A stretch of 64,000 nucleotides of DNA, from the NCBI GenBank assembly GCA_014695295.1, contig JACJNY010000038.1, forward strand, positions 29,997 through 93,996, written 5' to 3'. Origin of the DNA: Microcoleus sp. FACHB-61. Lineage in GTDB: Bacteria > Cyanobacteriota > Cyanobacteriia > Cyanobacteriales > Microcoleaceae. How positions within the stretch are numbered: position 1 is the first letter of the stretch; every line of letters begins with the position of its first letter. The notes beneath the pieces are model-generated. The model was given only the letters and a program-made list of their open reading frames with translations. It made no database searches and was not told the DNA's origin. Shown here one piece after another: positions 8,986 to 17,543 of the stretch. A program made the translations under genes and the position numbers.

Positions 8986-9525
8986 TTACTGCGATTTCTG
9001 TTCGCTAGCAGCCTTGATATCCTGCCACCAAAGATCGACATAGGGTAGCATCAATGTCTCATCTCCTCCAGAATCTAGTTTCATTGTCATCTCATAACGG
9101 TCAATATGCGTGAGCTCGCCAGTTTTGCTATTCAAATACAATTGTTTGGGATTGTCGGTGATAATTTCTACCCTTTGATTCAACAGCGGCAGCATCTGGG
9201 TAAAAGAACCCTGAAACGGATTTTTGCCTTTGAGCACATAGCCGCCAATCAAAGATAAGTACATTAAAGCTAGGGAAACTACCGTACAGAAACCCACAGC
9301 TAGCAGTGTTTTTTGTTGCCAAAAATTGGTATGAACGCTCGCAATTCCTACGATGATAGTTCCCAAAAATAAAAGATTTGGCACTAACAGCCCATCTCCC
9401 AGAAACACGCTACCAAAAAACATCAGGGCTATCTGAAAACCAAATAATGCAGCCACCCAACTGCACCCAGTTAGCAACGATGCAGATAGTAGCCAATTCA
9501 TTGCTACAGTAAAAACGATCGCCAT
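8986..9525 (-). CDS. Hypothetical membrane protein, four predicted helices
   Basis: 179 residues; I do not recognise the family. Roughly the first 115 residues are hydrophobic, with helices near 2-25 (contains LLSASLLTGC), 27-50, 52-68 and 74-96. A soluble tail of about 80 residues follows (FQGSFTQMLPLLNQRVEIITD, HIDRYEMTMKLDSGGDETLMLPYVDLWWQDI) and looks like a small beta domain. The coding potential looks real: even composition, no rare-codon run, and a following short frame in the same orientation just upstream. It faces the UPF0182 gene tail to tail. Confidence 0.65.
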   Translation of the reverse strand: MAIVFTVAMNWLLSASLLTGCSWVAALFGFQIALMFFGSVFLGDGLLVPNLLFLGTIIVGIASVHTNFWQQKTLLAVGFCTVVSLALMYLSLIGGYVLKGKNPFQGSFTQMLPLLNQRVEIITDNPKQLYLNSKTGELTHIDRYEMTMKLDSGGDETLMLPYVDLWWQDIKAASEQKSQ

Positions 9526-9555
9526 TGCTATTGCTCCAAGTGGTGCTGCATAATC

Positions 9556-9768
9556 CTACTGTCTGAAGGGAAGAAGAACAAAAAATAATAAAGCATAAGC
9601 AAAACCCGCAAAAGCCAGTGCTAATCCACTAATTATTTCGTTCCCGTTGAGCATGACGAGGCATTTTTGGCTCAGTAAAGTGAAGCGTTCATCTTCTGTT
9701 CTGATAGTAGCCGTTGAAAATTCCCAGCGGACTAAGGCCAGGAACTCTAACCGTAGGATGCGCCACAA
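9556..9768 (-). CDS. Possible small membrane protein upstream of the 179-residue protein
   Basis: 70 residues from the first available start, or 32 residues from an internal ATG at 9654 (MLNGNEIISGLALAF...). The last 30 residues form one clean membrane helix followed by PFRQ. It ends 30 bp before the next minus-strand gene, which suggests a pair. No homologue is recognised; it could also be the degraded 5' part of a longer gene. Low confidence. Confidence 0.3.
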   Translation of the reverse strand: MWRILRLEFLALVRWEFSTATIRTEDERFTLLSQKCLVMLNGNEIISGLALAFAGFAYALLFFVLLPFRQ

Positions 9769-9882
9769 GCAGCTTACCGCTATATTTAGGGGAGGGAACC
9801 GATTTCTTAACCAAGCGTGCTATCCCTGTTTCCGAAGGCAGAAGTCAGCCGGATATGAAGGTAGAATTTTCAGCAAACCAGA

Positions 9883-10833
9883 TTATTTAGGGTCGATCGA
9901 CTTAACAAATTGTTGCACAGGCTGCGGTAGAGCCGGCACAAAAGTCTTTCTAAAGCCCCTAACATCGAACACTCGCCACAAAATACCCACCGCTACCGTC
10001 AAGAAAAATAACGCTCCCAAAAAATTGAACGCCGCAGAAACAAAACCGCCACCCCTTTTTTTCGGAGGTGTAATATGTTTAATGCGATATACAGCCGGCT
10101 CGTAATCTCTCGACTCCTCGCGACTGCGCCGCGGCGTTTTGGGGCGCGAACTCGCACTGCGCTTCTCAGTCAAACCCGTTTTATTAGTTTTAGTAAAACT
10201 GCTGGACGACTTCAATTCAGAAGTGCCGTGCGTCTCCGTTAACTTGCTAGCAGAAGTCCCGGTTTTGCCAACAGCAGCATCCTGAATTCTGCTGTTAGAG
10301 CGCTGAGTCGATTTGCGCTCGGCGAGGGTGCGCATCAAAGTTTGCAATTGCTGAGTCGCCGCCGGCGGGCGTTCCCCTTTCCTCGCCCAATTTAACAGCA
10401 TCGCTCCGGTAATCCCGCAGAGATTCGTAGCGCCTACAGAAGCCAGCCGCTTCAGCAGAGGCTGGCTGTTGGACACAAAAATCACCAATGCCTCCGGGTG
10501 TTCCTGAGCCAAACCGTAAACGCACTGAGCCGTCGCCACCACGAGCATTGCTGGCTTGCTTTGATTTTTAATCGAAGGTTCCAGAGCTCGGTGTGTTTCC
10601 TGAGCGTCAGTTGCAATCCAGCCGCTGTCGGCAAAAAAGCGCATAAACTCTCTAGCTACTTGCTCTTGAGCTTTTTCCACCGCTTGCCCTGTCAGACGAT
10701 CTATTTCGTCGTACACTACTTCCGGGATATAGCAAGTTCCCACCTTGGCATATTCTTGCCACACTTGAGTTCTGCCAGCCATTAAAACATCTGCATCAAA
10801 AGTTACCAATACAGGAGGAAGTTGATTAGCCAT
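9883..10833 (-). CDS. PIN-domain protein with C-terminal membrane anchor
   Basis: 316 residues. The first about 150 residues are PIN-like: VLVTFDADVLM (Asp13, Asp15), YIPEVVYDEIDRLTG (Glu38, Asp42, Glu43), a helical middle and LVIFVSNSQPLLKRLASVGATN. PIN domains are usually Mg-dependent RNases needing four acidic residues; here the last one, normally Asp in a VTND-type motif, is replaced in VSNS, and no clear third Asp is seen, so catalysis is doubtful. Residues about 165-245 are Ser/Thr/Lys-rich and probably disordered. A basic stretch (HITPPKKRGG) leads into one membrane helix (about 262-287) and a short tail, so the PIN domain is held at a membrane. No antitoxin gene lies beside it, so it is not a typical VapC toxin. 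Confidence 0.75.
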   Translation of the reverse strand: MANQLPPVLVTFDADVLMAGRTQVWQEYAKVGTCYIPEVVYDEIDRLTGQAVEKAQEQVAREFMRFFADSGWIATDAQETHRALEPSIKNQSKPAMLVVATAQCVYGLAQEHPEALVIFVSNSQPLLKRLASVGATNLCGITGAMLLNWARKGERPPAATQQLQTLMRTLAERKSTQRSNSRIQDAAVGKTGTSASKLTETHGTSELKSSSSFTKTNKTGLTEKRSASSRPKTPRRSREESRDYEPAVYRIKHITPPKKRGGGFVSAAFNFLGALFFLTVAVGILWRVFDVRGFRKTFVPALPQPVQQFVKSIDPK

Positions 10834-11074
10834 GACTTTATCCTATAAGCTCAGATAAATTATTTAAACTTAATCCATCAAGTTTAAACAAATTTTGGGT
10901 TATAAAAAAATCAACTTTTGGTAATAGATAAATTGCCCAGGGCGGGGCTCTTAATTGGAAATTAGTAGTTAGGAAGCCGATCGCCCTTCAGTTCCCCAGT
11001 TCGATCGCTCAATTCCTATATTCCACTAATTTACCGCAACCCAAGAGCCTATTACCAAAGACGCGCGGCTACTG

Positions 11075-12706
11075 TTAGTTCCCGATTCCCAGACGGCCCG
11101 CCAAAGCCGGAGTCAACGGCAACAGCGCAGCAATCATCAAGAACAAAGCTAGCAAGCCCAAAGCCGCGCGAGCGTCGTCAGGCTCAGTCAGCTCGTTGAG
11201 GCTCGGCCGCTCCAGATTCCGCTGTAAAATCACAATCACGATCGCCCAATACAGAGCCAAAGGATTAACTAAAGAAACGATAGCCAGCACCACAAACGTC
11301 GCCAAAGTAGCGCGACTTGCTATTTTCCGACCGTAGATGGCTTGCACGATTCTACCCCCGTCCAACTGTCCCGCCGGCATCAAATTAATCGCCGTTATTA
11401 CCAAGCCCAACCAACCGATAACTACCAGGGGGTGAACGTCAACAATCTGCTGCTGCAAAGCCGAACCCAAAACCACTTTTGCCAAAGTTCCCACCAAAAC
11501 CGATCCCTTGAAAAATTCTGTGGGAATTTGAAACAAACTGCCGGGGTGAGACAGCAGCAAACCCGTTACCAGCATTAGCACAGAAACTATTCCCCCAGCC
11601 GCCGATCCGGCAAAAGCGATGTCAAACAAAACTTTACGGTTGGGCAGCAGCGACTCAAAACGGTCGATCGCTCCAAAACAACCTATCTGCAAAGTTGGTA
11701 TAAAAAACGGCCAACTCAAGCCAACCTTGTACCGATTTGCCAGCACTCGGCGAGCAATTTCGCCAGAGCCTAAAACCGCCCAAATTCCGACCGCAATTGG
11801 CAGAACTTCTAGATATCGCTGCGGCGAGTTAAAGAAATCGAAACCTAGCAGCAAACCGCCTGTCTCTAAGCTAGTAGCAATTGTTGCCAGCAGCAGCACG
11901 ACTGCTAGGATTTTTTGAGATAGGGTAGTTGGCTGCGGGTCGTTGGTGCTGGGCAAGATAATAACTACTGGCTTGTCGTCCTGATTTTCTACTAAAAATA
12001 GGCGGTAGCGATCGTTTAATCTTTCTTCCAAACTTGCCGTCAAACGCGAGTGTACTTGTTCTGGGTCTCCCCGGAGATTGCCTTTCAAGATTACCCCATC
12101 TTGATAGGGAATCGTTTCTGTGGCAAAGAAAGTATCAATGCCAAAGATGCCTTTAATTGCTTTGAGGTCTTCAACTGGAACGGGAATTATTTCTGATTCA
12201 TTATTCGCAGGCGACGAGGTGACGATCTTAATGGTTTCTTTGGCTGGTGTCGGCTGCGAGTCAGGGGCCGAGAAAGCATCGCTTTGGGACTTTACCTCAG
12301 CAGCATCGGGGCGCGATCGCAGCACTGCATCGGATGCAGCCTTACGCAATTGCCGGCCCAGATAAATGTAGAATCCCGTGGATGCCACTAGCAGCAACAA
12401 TACTGCAACTAGATTGAGGTAAATCCCGGCGGCGAACAAACCAAACAACAGCAGCCAGGGACTCATCAGCGCAACTGACTGCAACCAAGCCAAAATTCCC
12501 AGTTTGCCAAAAGGTCTGGCGCGATAAAATCCCCAACCCAGAATTCCCAGAGCAACCAATACGAGCGCAATTGTTGCCGTATTTTCCGATGCAACTATAG
12601 GCATTCCGGTCGCTTGCGCGAATATGGGCTTTAATCGGTCGATCGCGCTGCGGTCGAGTAATAGCATTAAATTTTGGGAAATATGAAATAGAGTTGTTGG
12701 GAACAT
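11075..12706 (-). CDS. Site-2-protease-like (M50) membrane protein with degenerate zinc motif
   Basis: Counted from the TTG at 12712 the protein has 545 residues; the ATG at 12706 (residue 3) is the more likely start. It has two N-terminal helices, a soluble region (about 120-265) and a multi-helix M50-like core. S2P enzymes cut substrates inside the membrane and need HEXXH plus a distal NxxPxxxLDGG motif. The distal motif is intact (NLMPAGQLDGGR, Asn443 and Asp451). The first motif is not: residues 317-321 read GEIAR inside VLGSGEIARRVL, so both histidines are gone and only Glu318 remains. The flanking pattern (KVGLSWPFFIP) is that of the plant/cyanobacterial EGY-type branch, where an inactive member (EGY3) is known. 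It is therefore probably a non-proteolytic regulator or chaperone-like protein. It lies downstream of the tRNA on the same strand. Confidence 0.88.
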   Translation of the reverse strand: MFPTTLFHISQNLMLLLDRSAIDRLKPIFAQATGMPIVASENTATIALVLVALGILGWGFYRARPFGKLGILAWLQSVALMSPWLLLFGLFAAGIYLNLVAVLLLLVASTGFYIYLGRQLRKAASDAVLRSRPDAAEVKSQSDAFSAPDSQPTPAKETIKIVTSSPANNESEIIPVPVEDLKAIKGIFGIDTFFATETIPYQDGVILKGNLRGDPEQVHSRLTASLEERLNDRYRLFLVENQDDKPVVIILPSTNDPQPTTLSQKILAVVLLLATIATSLETGGLLLGFDFFNSPQRYLEVLPIAVGIWAVLGSGEIARRVLANRYKVGLSWPFFIPTLQIGCFGAIDRFESLLPNRKVLFDIAFAGSAAGGIVSVLMLVTGLLLSHPGSLFQIPTEFFKGSVLVGTLAKVVLGSALQQQIVDVHPLVVIGWLGLVITAINLMPAGQLDGGRIVQAIYGRKIASRATLATFVVLAIVSLVNPLALYWAIVIVILQRNLERPSLNELTEPDDARAALGLLALFLMIAALLPLTPALAGRLGIGN

Positions 12707-12712
12707 ATCCAA

Positions 12713-13061
12713 ACCTGTCGGAAACTAGCCTGATTACTAAGGATAACCCCTGAGGGCTACTCGGCCCACAACCGGCGGCTACTGTTGTTTTAACTTCAGG
12801 GCGATTACCTATTGACATAATAGCTTTTTTACGATCGCACCTCGACTGTGGCAAACATATACTCATAAGGGTAGTAGTGTCGATCGGCCGGAAGCGGGAA
12901 GATTGGCCCGGGTTTGGCAGGCGGGGCTTTTTCAAGGATTTGTTTCGGATTCGGGCATCCGAAACAAATGGGAAACAAATCCGAAGCAAAAAAGATTCCT
13001 ACCGATCTCTCCTTTTCGGTAAAAAAGTGCTGAAACCCTTGATATCATTAAGTTTGTGTAA
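12713..13061. other. Gap between the S2P-like gene and tRNA-Arg, with a 13-bp perfect hairpin
   Basis: ATTTGTTTCGGAT (12938-12950), loop TCGGGC, ATCCGAAACAAAT (12957-12969). A third partial copy (ggaaacaaatccgaa) follows at about 12970-12985. The hairpin is downstream of the minus-strand tRNA, but no T-tract follows it on that strand, so it is not a classical terminator. No gene is seen. Confidence 0.5.
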
Positions 13062-13135
13062 CGGGTACGGCAGGACTTGAACCTGCGGCTCGCTGCTTAG
13101 AAGGCAGCTACTCTATCCAACTGAGTTACGCACCC
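13062..13135 (-). tRNA. tRNA-Arg (anticodon UCU)
   Basis: On the minus strand the sequence folds as a complete cloverleaf: acceptor GGGTGCG pairing with CGTACCC (one G-T pair), D-arm ACTC...GAGT, anticodon arm GCTGC-CTTCTAA-GCAGC with anticodon TCT at its centre, and T-arm GCAGG-TTCAAGT-CCTGC, ending with discriminator G. CCA is not encoded. It reads AGA codons. Confidence 0.97.
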
Positions 13136-14075
13136 AACTCAAAAATCGCTAACAACATTATTCTATCCGTGCAGTGTGCGATCGAGCAAGTAAATAATGT
13201 TATGACTTACGCATAAACCGGTTTGATGTACGAAAATACGGCCTGGAGCGCTATGGCAGGGGAAAAAAACCAAGGCGATGAGAGTGCCTGTGGGTCCGAG
13301 ACTGTATCTGACAAAAGCTGGAGGGACTCACCTGCAAACAGCACAATTGTAAATTTACAATCAAAACTAGGTACGACGTGAACTTGGGTAAGGTATTTTG
13401 ATGTCGAGTTGAAACCCAAATATTTTGTCGATCGGATATCTCCAGAAATTAAGACGGAGAGCAGACAGGATAAGAGTCACAGGTGCTTTTTCGGGGAAGT
13501 CTATTGGTTAGGTTAACATTCAATAGTGGTAAAGCCTAAAATGCTGACGGCATTACCAAAAAACCAGAGCTCGTCCCCTGAGTTTAAGCATGAGTTGAGC
13601 CAGAATGACTAATGTGCTGATATTTAGTTATGTTTCCTAACATTCTGCTCGACTTGATATTTGATAAAAATGTGGTAGAACTAGGATTGAAAGACTCAGG
13701 TGAAAATCCTTGATGGTATGGAGCCTCTATATAAGCTTCCTATACGGCATCAAAGCAAAACAGTCAATCGCCCGCTCGGCACGAGCGCGAAAATCAAGCG
13801 TTGCCTGTACAGCAGTTGTAAATTGTGCGCGGGGGATTTTCCTTCGTGCATTGATTGATACGCCAAGGCTGAGAGACAATCTCAGCTTAGATATTTGTTA
13901 GCATTTGTTAGCAAAAAAGTATCGGAACGCTTGAGGAGAGCACCATCTCTGGGTGATCGGGAGCAATCCTGCTAATTTAAGTGGACTCGCTGAATCAAGA
14001 ATCCCCTTGCCATTAGGCATGGGGAGTGTCAACAGCACAGCACCTCGGCCATGACAGGAGTCAAATCGCAGTGTC
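13136..14075. mobile_element. IS200/IS605-type element remnant: right end without tnpB
   Basis: This 940-bp stretch has no convincing gene. Its right part, about 13905-14032, ends in a hairpin CCCCTTGCC-ATTA-GGCATGGGG (14003-14024) followed by AGTGTCAA, preceded by GAATCAAGAAT and a GGGTGATCGGGAGCAATCCTGC block. That arrangement is what I know from the right ends of cyanobacterial IS200/IS605 elements carrying tnpB, where the same DNA encodes the guide (omega) RNA scaffold. No TnpB reading frame remains upstream. A second hairpin, GGTAAAGCC/GGCATTACC (13528-13557), may belong to the left part. The left border is not defined. The element end lies about 45 bp before the next gene. Confidence 0.5.
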
Positions 14076-14753
14076 ATGTTTATTCTGAAACGGCAGGATG
14101 TTGAAATAACCAATTTTCAACACCCAAAACGGGATCAACAAATTCCCATTCTCAATTATCAGGGGCAGACTTTTCGCCTGATCAGCGCCTTCAACGGCAA
14201 GCAAGCAGAAGACGCCAGAGCCTTATGGCGGGACTTAACCGACAACCGAGGCAAAGCCTGTGTTCTGCTAGAAGAGCCGGATCGATATAGCGTCTGGGGA
14301 AAAGTCCGTTTAGATCAGCTTGCCGGTGAAGAACCGGCAGCAAGTAATGAGGCAGCCAAAGCACCGCTGTTCGCGCAGGGTTGTCTGCTGCTCCTCCAAG
14401 CTGTTTACTTCGATGTAGAAGACCTCTTAGGCGCAAGGCAAGCCGCATCGTTTCAGAAAGATATCGCCAAGGTATTTCAGCAGGGAAACTTCCCCCAGGC
14501 AGACTCCCCTGATGCGATCAAAAATTGGCTAACCGTTAGTCCCTTGCAAAATCACAAGGCGCCCCCTTGGCAAGAGCAGCATCTCAAGACCTTATTGCAA
14601 GAGCTCCACCGTTTGGGCAAATCATACTTTGGCGATACGGGCTTCGCTGAGGGAGTGAGCGATGTGCTGCAAGATATGCCAGCACCAGATCGCACTCAGT
14701 TTATAGATTGGCTGAAACAATCAGCCCTCAACAAGTTGTGGATTGCTGCATAG
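14076..14753 (+). CDS. Conserved cyanobacterial protein (resembles the Npun_F0813 family)
   Basis: 225 residues, soluble, no membrane segment. The N-terminal half (MFILKRQDVEI, DQQIPILNYQGQTFRLISAF, ARALWRDLTDNRGKACVLLEEPDRYSVWGKVRLDQL) looks like a compact beta-rich domain that I recall as conserved in cyanobacteria; the C-terminal half is mostly helical (about 95-225). No function is known to me. Start ATG 14076 gives the N-terminus remembered for the family. There is no clear Shine-Dalgarno sequence, and the IS605-type end lies only about 45 bp upstream, so its native promoter may have been displaced. Confidence 0.7.
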   Translation: MFILKRQDVEITNFQHPKRDQQIPILNYQGQTFRLISAFNGKQAEDARALWRDLTDNRGKACVLLEEPDRYSVWGKVRLDQLAGEEPAASNEAAKAPLFAQGCLLLLQAVYFDVEDLLGARQAASFQKDIAKVFQQGNFPQADSPDAIKNWLTVSPLQNHKAPPWQEQHLKTLLQELHRLGKSYFGDTGFAEGVSDVLQDMPAPDRTQFIDWLKQSALNKLWIAA

Positions 14754-15305
14754 AAAATCTTTGGCAATTGCTCAGACAATTGGGCCCAGATAATTGAGCC
14801 CAGATAATTGCCTGTAGGGGGTACGCAATATACAGGTTGGATTACCAACTTGTATTAAGCAACCAAATTGTTGAGTCGGTTTGGATGCCACTTAATGTCT
14901 GGCAATTGAACGAAATTTCGAGCAATCGCACTCTTCCACCCATAATCATTGATATGAGTGGGGGAGTGCAGAAGCAAAAAAACCGATACAGCAACATTTG
15001 AGGGTATACTTTCAGAGATAGATTGGGTACTGTAAAAGCCTTAAGGGTGGAGACATATACCGTATTTCTCTCATTTATTTCCGGGCAAAAGATCGACTAA
15101 CGACTAATTCCTTGAATTAGTAAATAGATATTATTCTTGCTTAGTCTTTCTAGAGTGTACGAGGACAAAAGTCCCAACGACACACTGAGGACGCCAGTTT
15201 TTCCGGGAGCGTCAGACAAAGGTTCAGTTGCGAAAGAATCCTCATCTACAATCAAAGATTGAGATGGGGTGCGTTCAACCGCTAGTTAGGTCTCGTGAAA
15301 TCCCT
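14754..15305. other. 552-bp gap with a possibly structured leader
   Basis: No gene is seen. A 14-base unit (cccagataattgag) is repeated near 14785-14812. Near the right end, 15155-15215 can fold into two adjacent hairpins: GTGT...ACAC closing GGAC-AAAA-GTCC, and GACGC (15190-15194) with GCGTC (15209-15213). Placed about 90 bp before the next ATG, this could be a leader RNA, but it matches no riboswitch family I know. Confidence 0.35.
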
Positions 15306-16367
15306 ATGAGTAGCACTTCAGAAAAGTCATCTACATCTCCATCTTTACTGTCAGCTCAGACCCTAGTGATTGCGGGCATTGTCTGGGCTGTCATGGCGCT
15401 GCTGTTCTTTTTGCTGTTCAGCGTCCCCCTCTCAGAAGAAAAGGGTTTACCTCTTTGGTACTCGATCGGCACTTATGTTTTTGAATGCGGAGCATACTTC
15501 GGAGCGGCTTTAGTCTGTTTTAGAAACTGGCAAAGCCCCCACATGGTCAGCGGGCGCAACGTCTGGCTGGGCATAGGTCTGGGGATGCTGTTCTATTTCA
15601 TAGCCGGCGTGCTGTTCGGGATTTGGGAACTCTATTTCGGGTTAGACCCGGACGTGTCTCCAGCAGATGCGTTTTATCTGGGCAGCTATGTGGTCCTGAT
15701 CGGCGGCATGGTTGTAGCTGTGACTTCCAAGCGACTGAATCTAGAAATTTGGCAGTGGGGTTTGTTAGCGGGAATTGCAGCCTTCGGGATTGTTGTAGCT
15801 ATCTGGGTTGCTGCACCTGACTCTTGGAGAACCCAGCTAGGAATGGCTCCGGCAGCCACTCAAGAAGTAGTGACAGAATCGGAACCAGCAACCACTGCCC
15901 CAGGAAGAGCGCCTGCTTTGGACAATTCGTCCAAGATACAGCCAAAAGCAGCAGCGACTGATGCTGCATCCGCACCCGAAGAAGAAGAAGAAGAAATCAA
16001 CGCTCCGGGATGGGTGATGGCACTTGACAAGCAACTGGCGCCTCACAAAAATGCAATCAATTTGTTTTACATCGTCGGGGACGTTTTTCTGCTGATTATT
16101 GCTACTGCATTGCTGCTGGCGTTTTGGGGGGGACGTTTTTCCCAATCTTGGAGAATGATTGCGGCTGCAACTTTTTCGCTTTACATCGCAGATATGTACT
16201 TTAAATGGCGCGATACTCAGGCTGAGGGTAGTTATCAAAGCGGCAGTTTGCTGGAAGTCTTTTTTGTTTTCAGCGCCATCCTGTTCGGAATTGGAGCTAT
16301 CTTGGAACATGACATCTCAACCCGTTCTCGCCAGAGCAGGCGGGAGCGGAATCGTCGCGCGGCGTAG
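15306..16367 (+). CDS. Hypothetical multi-pass membrane protein
   Basis: 353 residues from the ATG at 15306 (a longer reading from 15228 adds 26 residues with no domain character; the shorter start places a Ser/Thr-rich tail MSSTSEKSS before the first helix). About eight membrane segments are seen: five between about 19 and 172, then a polar loop of about 75 residues with a run of six Glu, then three more. Motifs such as GIWELYFGLDPDVSPADAFYLGSY and IVGDVFLLIIATALLLAF recall uncharacterised cyanobacterial membrane proteins; aromatic acidic residues in the loops could bind a ligand. No enzymatic motif is visible. The HTH protein gene follows 154 bp downstream on the same strand. Confidence 0.7.
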   Translation: MSSTSEKSSTSPSLLSAQTLVIAGIVWAVMALLFFLLFSVPLSEEKGLPLWYSIGTYVFECGAYFGAALVCFRNWQSPHMVSGRNVWLGIGLGMLFYFIAGVLFGIWELYFGLDPDVSPADAFYLGSYVVLIGGMVVAVTSKRLNLEIWQWGLLAGIAAFGIVVAIWVAAPDSWRTQLGMAPAATQEVVTESEPATTAPGRAPALDNSSKIQPKAAATDAASAPEEEEEEINAPGWVMALDKQLAPHKNAINLFYIVGDVFLLIIATALLLAFWGGRFSQSWRMIAAATFSLYIADMYFKWRDTQAEGSYQSGSLLEVFFVFSAILFGIGAILEHDISTRSRQSRRERNRRAA

Positions 16368-16521
16368 CGATTTGAGATTCGAGTTGCTTTGACAAGCGAT
16401 GGAGACGCGAAAGCTTTTTTGCCCTTGTCGGCATCTCCGATCTTGAAATCGAAGATGAAAAATCACAGTTCGCTGACTGCTAGCCTGCGTCTTTTCACGT
16501 CTTTTTGCTGGAAAACTTGGC

Positions 16522-17529
16522 ATGACGCCTACAAAACTCTCCGATTCAGACAAACGGGAACTCATCAGGCTGTACCGACAGTCAAACGAGAATACTATCA
16601 CTCTGGCAAAGCGCTACGGAGTGAGCAGTTCGACTGTGAGGCGCATCCTTCAGGGGGCTTTGTCGGAGTCGGAATACGAATTTCTAGTCCAGCAAAAACA
16701 AAAGCGTGTGTCCGATCGCACAAGTGTTTCTGAACCGACTGAGGCGACAACTGAGTCGTCGGCAGATCGTGAAACCGATCCTGTAGGTGTCCCCCTGTCG
16801 GAGTCAGCCCCAGTCCCGCAGTCAGCCTCAAATTCGAGACCGACGATCCGAAAGCGATCGGAATCAGCCATTGAACCAGTTGCAGAACTAGAAATTCGAG
16901 GAACTGTAGAGTCGGATTTGGATGTTTCTGATTTGCCAGATGGCCAAGCAGCCAATCTTGCCGATCGCAGCGATCGCGCTGTTGTGACTGGTGAACTAAA
17001 GGCAATGCTGCCAGCAGAAGGGATGCTCGCAGGTGAAGATTTTAGTGATTTCGAGGAAGATGAGGACGAGGACGAGGACGAGGATGAGGATGAGGATGAG
17101 GATGAAGACGATTTAGATGACGACTTCGACGAAGATTTAGACGATGAAGACTCTCTATTTGAAGGCAGTCTGCTGGGTTCAATATCGTCGGGCGAGTCGA
17201 TCGAGCTTCGGGCTACAGGGCTGATTCAAGTTTTGCCTTTAAGCGAAGCATCTCTTCCGAAAATTTGTTATTTGGTGGTCGATCGGGCGGCCGAGTTAAT
17301 CACTAGACCTCTAAAAGCTTTTGGCGAACTGGGTCAAATTCCGGCGGCGGAAATTCGCGAGAAAACCCTGGCCGTGTTTGACAATCACCGGGTGGCCCGC
17401 CGATTTGCTACTCGCAATCAAAGGGTTTTCAAGATTCCTGACGGCAGTATGCTGCAAAAAGCTGCGCCTTATTTGCTAGCTAAAGGAATTACTCGGTTGC
17501 TGATAGACGGTCAGGTGTATTCCCTCTAA
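16522..17529 (+). CDS. Helix-turn-helix protein with long Asp/Glu tract
   Basis: 335 residues in three parts. Residues about 5-45 (KLSDSDKRELIRLYRQ, TITLAKRYGVSSSTVRRIL) form a transposase-like/Psq-type HTH that should bind DNA. Residues about 60-240 are low complexity and end in an acidic run of some 40 Asp/Glu residues (about 178-215). The C-terminal 110 residues are an ordered domain (LPKICYLVVDRAAELITRPLK, FGELGQIPAAEI, TLAVFDNHRVARRFATRNQRV, IPDGSMLQKAAPYLLAKGITRLLI) that seems conserved in cyanobacteria. A DNA-binding head plus acidic linker suggests a nucleoid-associated or regulatory role, but none is known to me. It is not a transposase: no DDE core is present. Confidence 0.75.
   Translation: MTPTKLSDSDKRELIRLYRQSNENTITLAKRYGVSSSTVRRILQGALSESEYEFLVQQKQKRVSDRTSVSEPTEATTESSADRETDPVGVPLSESAPVPQSASNSRPTIRKRSESAIEPVAELEIRGTVESDLDVSDLPDGQAANLADRSDRAVVTGELKAMLPAEGMLAGEDFSDFEEDEDEDEDEDEDEDEDEDDLDDDFDEDLDDEDSLFEGSLLGSISSGESIELRATGLIQVLPLSEASLPKICYLVVDRAAELITRPLKAFGELGQIPAAEIREKTLAVFDNHRVARRFATRNQRVFKIPDGSMLQKAAPYLLAKGITRLLIDGQVYSL
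17054..17116 (+). repeat. GAGGAC/GAGGAT coding microsatellite
   Basis: Nine or so successive 6-bp units GAGGAC or GAGGAT (plus GAAGAT/GAAGAC edges) encode alternating Glu-Asp. Such an array can change length by slippage in multiples of two residues without breaking the frame. Confidence 0.85.
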
Positions 17530-17543
17530 GAGATCAAATGTCT

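Noticed and set aside
13710..13901. 63-codon frame within the IS605-like remnant
   Set aside because: It has no TnpB signature (no CxxC ribbon or DRD) and unusual composition; treated as noncoding remnant.
15155..15215. Known riboswitch (glutamine, c-di-AMP, cobalamin) before the membrane protein
   Set aside because: None of the conserved cores of those families could be found; kept only as an unnamed structured leader.
15837..16310. 157-codon minus-strand frame opposite the membrane protein
   Set aside because: Phe-run and Cys-rich translation of the antisense of Glu and helix codons; a shadow.
16598..17005. Minus-strand frames opposite the HTH gene
   Set aside because: They mirror the low-complexity linker codons and have no independent evidence.
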